From NCBI GenBank assembly GCA_014380825.1, contig JACMJD010000415.1, positions 1 to 8,120 on the forward strand: 8,120 nucleotides of DNA. The letters run 5' to 3'. Of this stretch, positions 6,189-8,120 are shown in pieces. Source of the stretch: Phycisphaerae bacterium (GTDB lineage Bacteria > Planctomycetota > Phycisphaerae > Tepidisphaerales > Tepidisphaeraceae). How positions within the stretch are numbered: position 1 is the first letter of the stretch; the number at the start of each line of letters is the position of its first letter. Under the pieces are notes generated by a model. The model worked only from the letters and a program-made list of their open reading frames with translations. It did not search any database and had not been told where the DNA came from. Made by a program: the position numbers and the translations under genes.

Positions 6189-6938
6189 TCACATCGCCAT
6201 ACCGCCGTCAACACAGATGACTTGGCCTGTCAAATACGCGGCATCGTCGGAACACAGGAACGCGACGGCGGCGGCGATCTCTTTTGGCTCGCCAAACCGC
6301 TTCAGCGGGATCAGCGCCTTGGCGCCTTCCTTAATCTTGTCGTTCAGCGATTCGGTCATGTCGGTGGTGATGAAGCCCGGTGCGATGACGTTACACGTGA
6401 CGCCCTTGCCGGCCAGTTCGCGCGCGACAGATTTCGACAGTCCGATTAAACCCGCTTTGCTTGCCGAGTAATTCGCCTGACCGGCGTTTCCAATCACGCC
6501 GGAAACTGAACCGATATTGATGATGCGACCGGACTTGGATCGCATGATGTATCGAGCGGCCGCGCGCGTGGCGACGAACGCGCTCTTGAGATTCGTATTG
6601 ATCACGTCGTCGAAATCCGCGTCGTCCATTCGCAGGAACAAACCGTCTTTGGTGATGCCGGCGTTGTTCACCAGCGCATCAAGGCGACCGTGCTTCTCCG
6701 CAAGGCCATCGATGATTTCCGCCAGAGCCTTCGCGTCCGCGATATCGCAGACGGACGGCTCGGCGCTGCCACCCCCAGGTTCACCGCTGTCGCGAATTTG
6801 CGCACAAAGCTCCTGCAACTTGTCCGCGTTGCGAGCCATCGCGATGACGTGAAAACCGTCCTTGGCCAGACGTCGCACGATCGCTTCGCCGATGCCGCGC
6901 GATCCGCCGGTGACGATGGCTACTTTCTTTTCGGTCAT
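6189..6938 (-). CDS. fabG: 3-oxoacyl-ACP reductase
   Basis: FabG is the NADPH-dependent ketoreductase of the fatty acid elongation cycle. The protein has 249 residues and is a classical SDR. The cofactor loop TGGSRGIG is at 10-17 and NNAG at 91-94. The catalytic set is Asn116, Ser144 (NIGSVSG), Tyr157 and Lys161 (YSASK). PGFITTDMT and the C-terminal DGGMAM are typical of FabG. The ATG at 6938 is preceded by AAGGA at 6945-6949. A GTG at 6956 would add six residues and start inside the upstream repeat, so I rejected it. A Gly/Pro-rich stretch at 52-58 (GEPGGGS) looks like a few extra residues between beta-2 and beta-3. The gene lies 73 nt downstream of fabD. Confidence 0.96.
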   Translation of the reverse strand: MTEKKVAIVTGGSRGIGEAIVRRLAKDGFHVIAMARNADKLQELCAQIRDSGEPGGGSAEPSVCDIADAKALAEIIDGLAEKHGRLDALVNNAGITKDGLFLRMDDADFDDVINTNLKSAFVATRAAARYIMRSKSGRIINIGSVSGVIGNAGQANYSASKAGLIGLSKSVARELAGKGVTCNVIAPGFITTDMTESLNDKIKEGAKALIPLKRFGEPKEIAAAVAFLCSDDAAYLTGQVICVDGGMAM

Positions 6939-6944
6939 CAAACA

Positions 6945-6949
6945 TCCTT
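6945..6949 (-). promoter_or_regulatory. Ribosome binding site deciding the fabG start
   Basis: AAGGA on the minus strand lies 6 nt before the ATG at 6938. It begins 1 nt past the edge of the inverted repeat at 6951-7007, so the repeat stops just short of the signal. It favours the ATG over the GTG at 6956. Confidence 0.75.
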
Positions 6950-6950
6950 G

Positions 6951-7007
6951 TATCACGGGCGTCTCGCCCGTGCTTTCGGCTGAGGCACGGGCGAGACGCC
7001 CGTGATA
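6951..7007. repeat. Perfect inverted repeat, GGGCG-CTCGCCC family, copy 3
   Basis: Arms of 23 nt at 6951-6973 and 6985-7007 are perfectly complementary around an 11-nt loop. The outer ends are TATCACGGGCG, unlike the CGTGGCATGGGCG-type ends of the other three copies, but the core GGGCGTCTCGCCC is shared. It lies between fabD (4 nt after its stop) and the fabG ribosome binding site, inside the operon. Confidence 0.92.
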
Positions 7008-7011
7008 CCAG

Positions 7012-7938
7012 TCAGCCGTTCAACGCCTCGGCCGTCGCGAACGAATCTACGGGCAACCGTCGACTGATCTTCTTGAGCAACCCCGTCAACACACGGCCCG
7101 GCGCCAGCTCGATCCATCGGGCATCGCCTTGCGCGACAAGCGACTGCATCGTCTGTTCCCAGCGAACCGGTTTCACGATCTGATCGATCAGCAGCTTCTT
7201 AATCGACGCGACATCGCCATGCGCCTGCGCCGTCACGTTCGAATAAACCGTCTTCCGCACCGGCTGAATCGACGCGTTCGCCAATTCGCGAGACATTCGA
7301 TCCGCGCCCGGCTGCATCAACGGGCTGTGAAACGCGCCGGCCACTTTCAGCGGTATTGCTTTGTAGCCTGCGCCTTCGCCGGCTCTCGTGAGTCGCTCGC
7401 ACGCCGCGTTCGATCCGCTGACGACGACTTGGCCCGGCGCGTTGAAGTTTGCCGGAACGAGCACTTCGCCGTTCGCGTTCTCCTCACACAGCTTCGTCAC
7501 GGCCGCTTCGTCGGCGCCCATGATCGCGACCATCCCGCTGGGCGACGCGACGGCCGCATCCTGCATCGCGCGACCGCGGGCCGCCACCAGCTTCAATCCA
7601 GTCTCGAAATCAAACGCGCCGCCAAGGTGCAGTGCGGTGTATTCGCCCAGGCTTAATCCTGCGTACGCGGTGATGGTTTCCGGCTCGATCTTTCCAGCAG
7701 CTTTCGCAGCTTCGAATGCAGCGATGCTCGTAACGTAAATCGCCGGCTGGGCGATATCCGTCTGATTCAGTTTCTCCTCCGGCCCGTTGAAGCAGAGGCT
7801 CGCGAGGTCGAATCCGATGATCTGATTCGCGCGATCGAACACATCCTTCGCCGCGGGCGACGCGTCGTGGAAATCTTTCCCCATGCCAACCACTTGCGCG
7901 CCTTGGCCGGGGCAGAGGATGTAGGTCTTGTTGCTCAT
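7012..7938 (-). CDS. fabD: Malonyl-CoA:ACP transacylase
   Basis: FabD transfers malonyl from CoA to AcpP, supplying the extender for FabH and FabF. The protein has 308 residues, the normal length. GQGAQ is at 11-15, the nucleophile Ser96 lies in GLSLGEY, Arg121 (AARGRAM) would bind the malonyl carboxylate, and His204 (GAFHSP) is the catalytic His. The residue before the Ser is Leu, where most FabD proteins have His (GHSLG). I chose the ATG at 7938, giving MSNKTYILCPGQG. An ATG at 7968 would add ten residues (MHGRGAHATE) that are encoded by the repeat. No proper ribosome binding site is visible, because the repeat starts 3 nt upstream of the start codon. The gene lies between fabH and fabG in the usual order. 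Confidence 0.96.
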   Translation of the reverse strand: MSNKTYILCPGQGAQVVGMGKDFHDASPAAKDVFDRANQIIGFDLASLCFNGPEEKLNQTDIAQPAIYVTSIAAFEAAKAAGKIEPETITAYAGLSLGEYTALHLGGAFDFETGLKLVAARGRAMQDAAVASPSGMVAIMGADEAAVTKLCEENANGEVLVPANFNAPGQVVVSGSNAACERLTRAGEGAGYKAIPLKVAGAFHSPLMQPGADRMSRELANASIQPVRKTVYSNVTAQAHGDVASIKKLLIDQIVKPVRWEQTMQSLVAQGDARWIELAPGRVLTGLLKKISRRLPVDSFATAEALNG

Positions 7939-7941
7939 TTC

Positions 7942-8006
7942 CGTGGCATGGGCGCCTCGCCCATGCATTCAATAAAACTGCGCAAGGGCGAGGCGCCCAT
8001 GCCACG
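7942..8006. repeat. Inverted repeat, GGGCG-CTCGCCC family, copy 4
   Basis: Arms of 25 nt at 7942-7966 and 7982-8006 pair at 24 of 25 positions around a 15-nt AT-rich loop. The ends are CGTGGCATGGGCG and the core is GGGCGCCTCGCCC. It fills almost the whole 73-nt fabH-fabD gap, 5 nt after the fabH stop and 3 nt before the fabD start, leaving no room for a normal fabD ribosome binding site. Confidence 0.9.
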
Positions 8007-8011
8007 CAATT

Positions 8012-8120
8012 TCACATTCTTACGACAGCATTCGCCCACGTGAGGCCGGCGCCGAAGGCGACGAAGATCACCACTTCGCCCTGCTTCAGCTTGCCGCCGC
8101 GCACCGCTTCGTCCAGCGCG
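8012..8120 (-). CDS. fabH: Beta-ketoacyl-ACP synthase III, C-terminal end (rest outside window)
   Basis: Only the last 35 codons are present. They read ALDEAVRGGKLKQGEVVIFV and then AFGAGLTWANAVVRM before TGA. The AFGAGLTW segment and the preceding ALDEAVR helix match the C-terminus of FabH, which starts fatty acid synthesis by condensing an acyl-CoA with malonyl-ACP. The catalytic Cys, His and Asn lie beyond the right edge. The position immediately before fabD, on the same strand, supports the call. Confidence 0.88.
   Translation of the reverse strand, partial: ALDEAVRGGKLKQGEVVIFVAFGAGLTWANAVVRM

Noticed and set aside
7939..7968. N-terminal extension of FabD (MHGRGAHATE)
   Set aside because: It is encoded by the inverted repeat and has no ribosome binding site. 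Kept only as an alternative start to test.

Overview
The window looks like chromosomal DNA of a GC-rich bacterium (about 60% GC by eye). Planctomycetota, perhaps Phycisphaerae, is the best guess. The guess rests on the style of the secreted alpha/beta hydrolase with its small C-terminal domain, the Thr/Pro-rich protein tails, the GLSLG form of FabD, and the abundance of several short dispersed palindromes. It is an inference without a database search.

Layout. On the plus strand, 2-1048 is the 3' part of an MBL-fold hydrolase with two rhodanese domains. On the minus strand, 1145-2185 is an NAD(P)-binding epimerase/dehydratase-like protein, divergent from a secreted alpha/beta hydrolase on the plus strand at 2396-3844. 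From 3930 to the right edge everything is on the minus strand. Read in the direction of transcription it is fabH (only the last 35 residues), fabD, fabG, acpP and fabF, followed by a small secreted DUF2141 protein. The five fab genes are the classical type II fatty acid synthesis cluster. FabD loads malonyl groups onto AcpP, FabH starts the chain, FabF extends it and FabG performs the first reduction. No gene-free stretch exceeds 300 bases.

The unusual part is between the genes. Seven of the eight gaps carry a long imperfect or perfect inverted repeat. They belong to four sequence families: four copies built around GGGCGTCTCGCCC, one of GTTGCCA heptamers, one of CACGAAGG units, and one around AGCGGTACC. 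Six of the seven begin 2-11 nt after a stop codon. Three lie inside the fab operon, one holds the start codon and part of the signal peptide of the DUF2141 gene, and one lies in the divergent promoter region. A further short palindrome sits inside the coding sequence of the rhodanese protein. No transposase is present here, so any mobilising enzyme would have to be elsewhere. The only gap without a repeat, fabG-acpP, has a plausible promoter for acpP.
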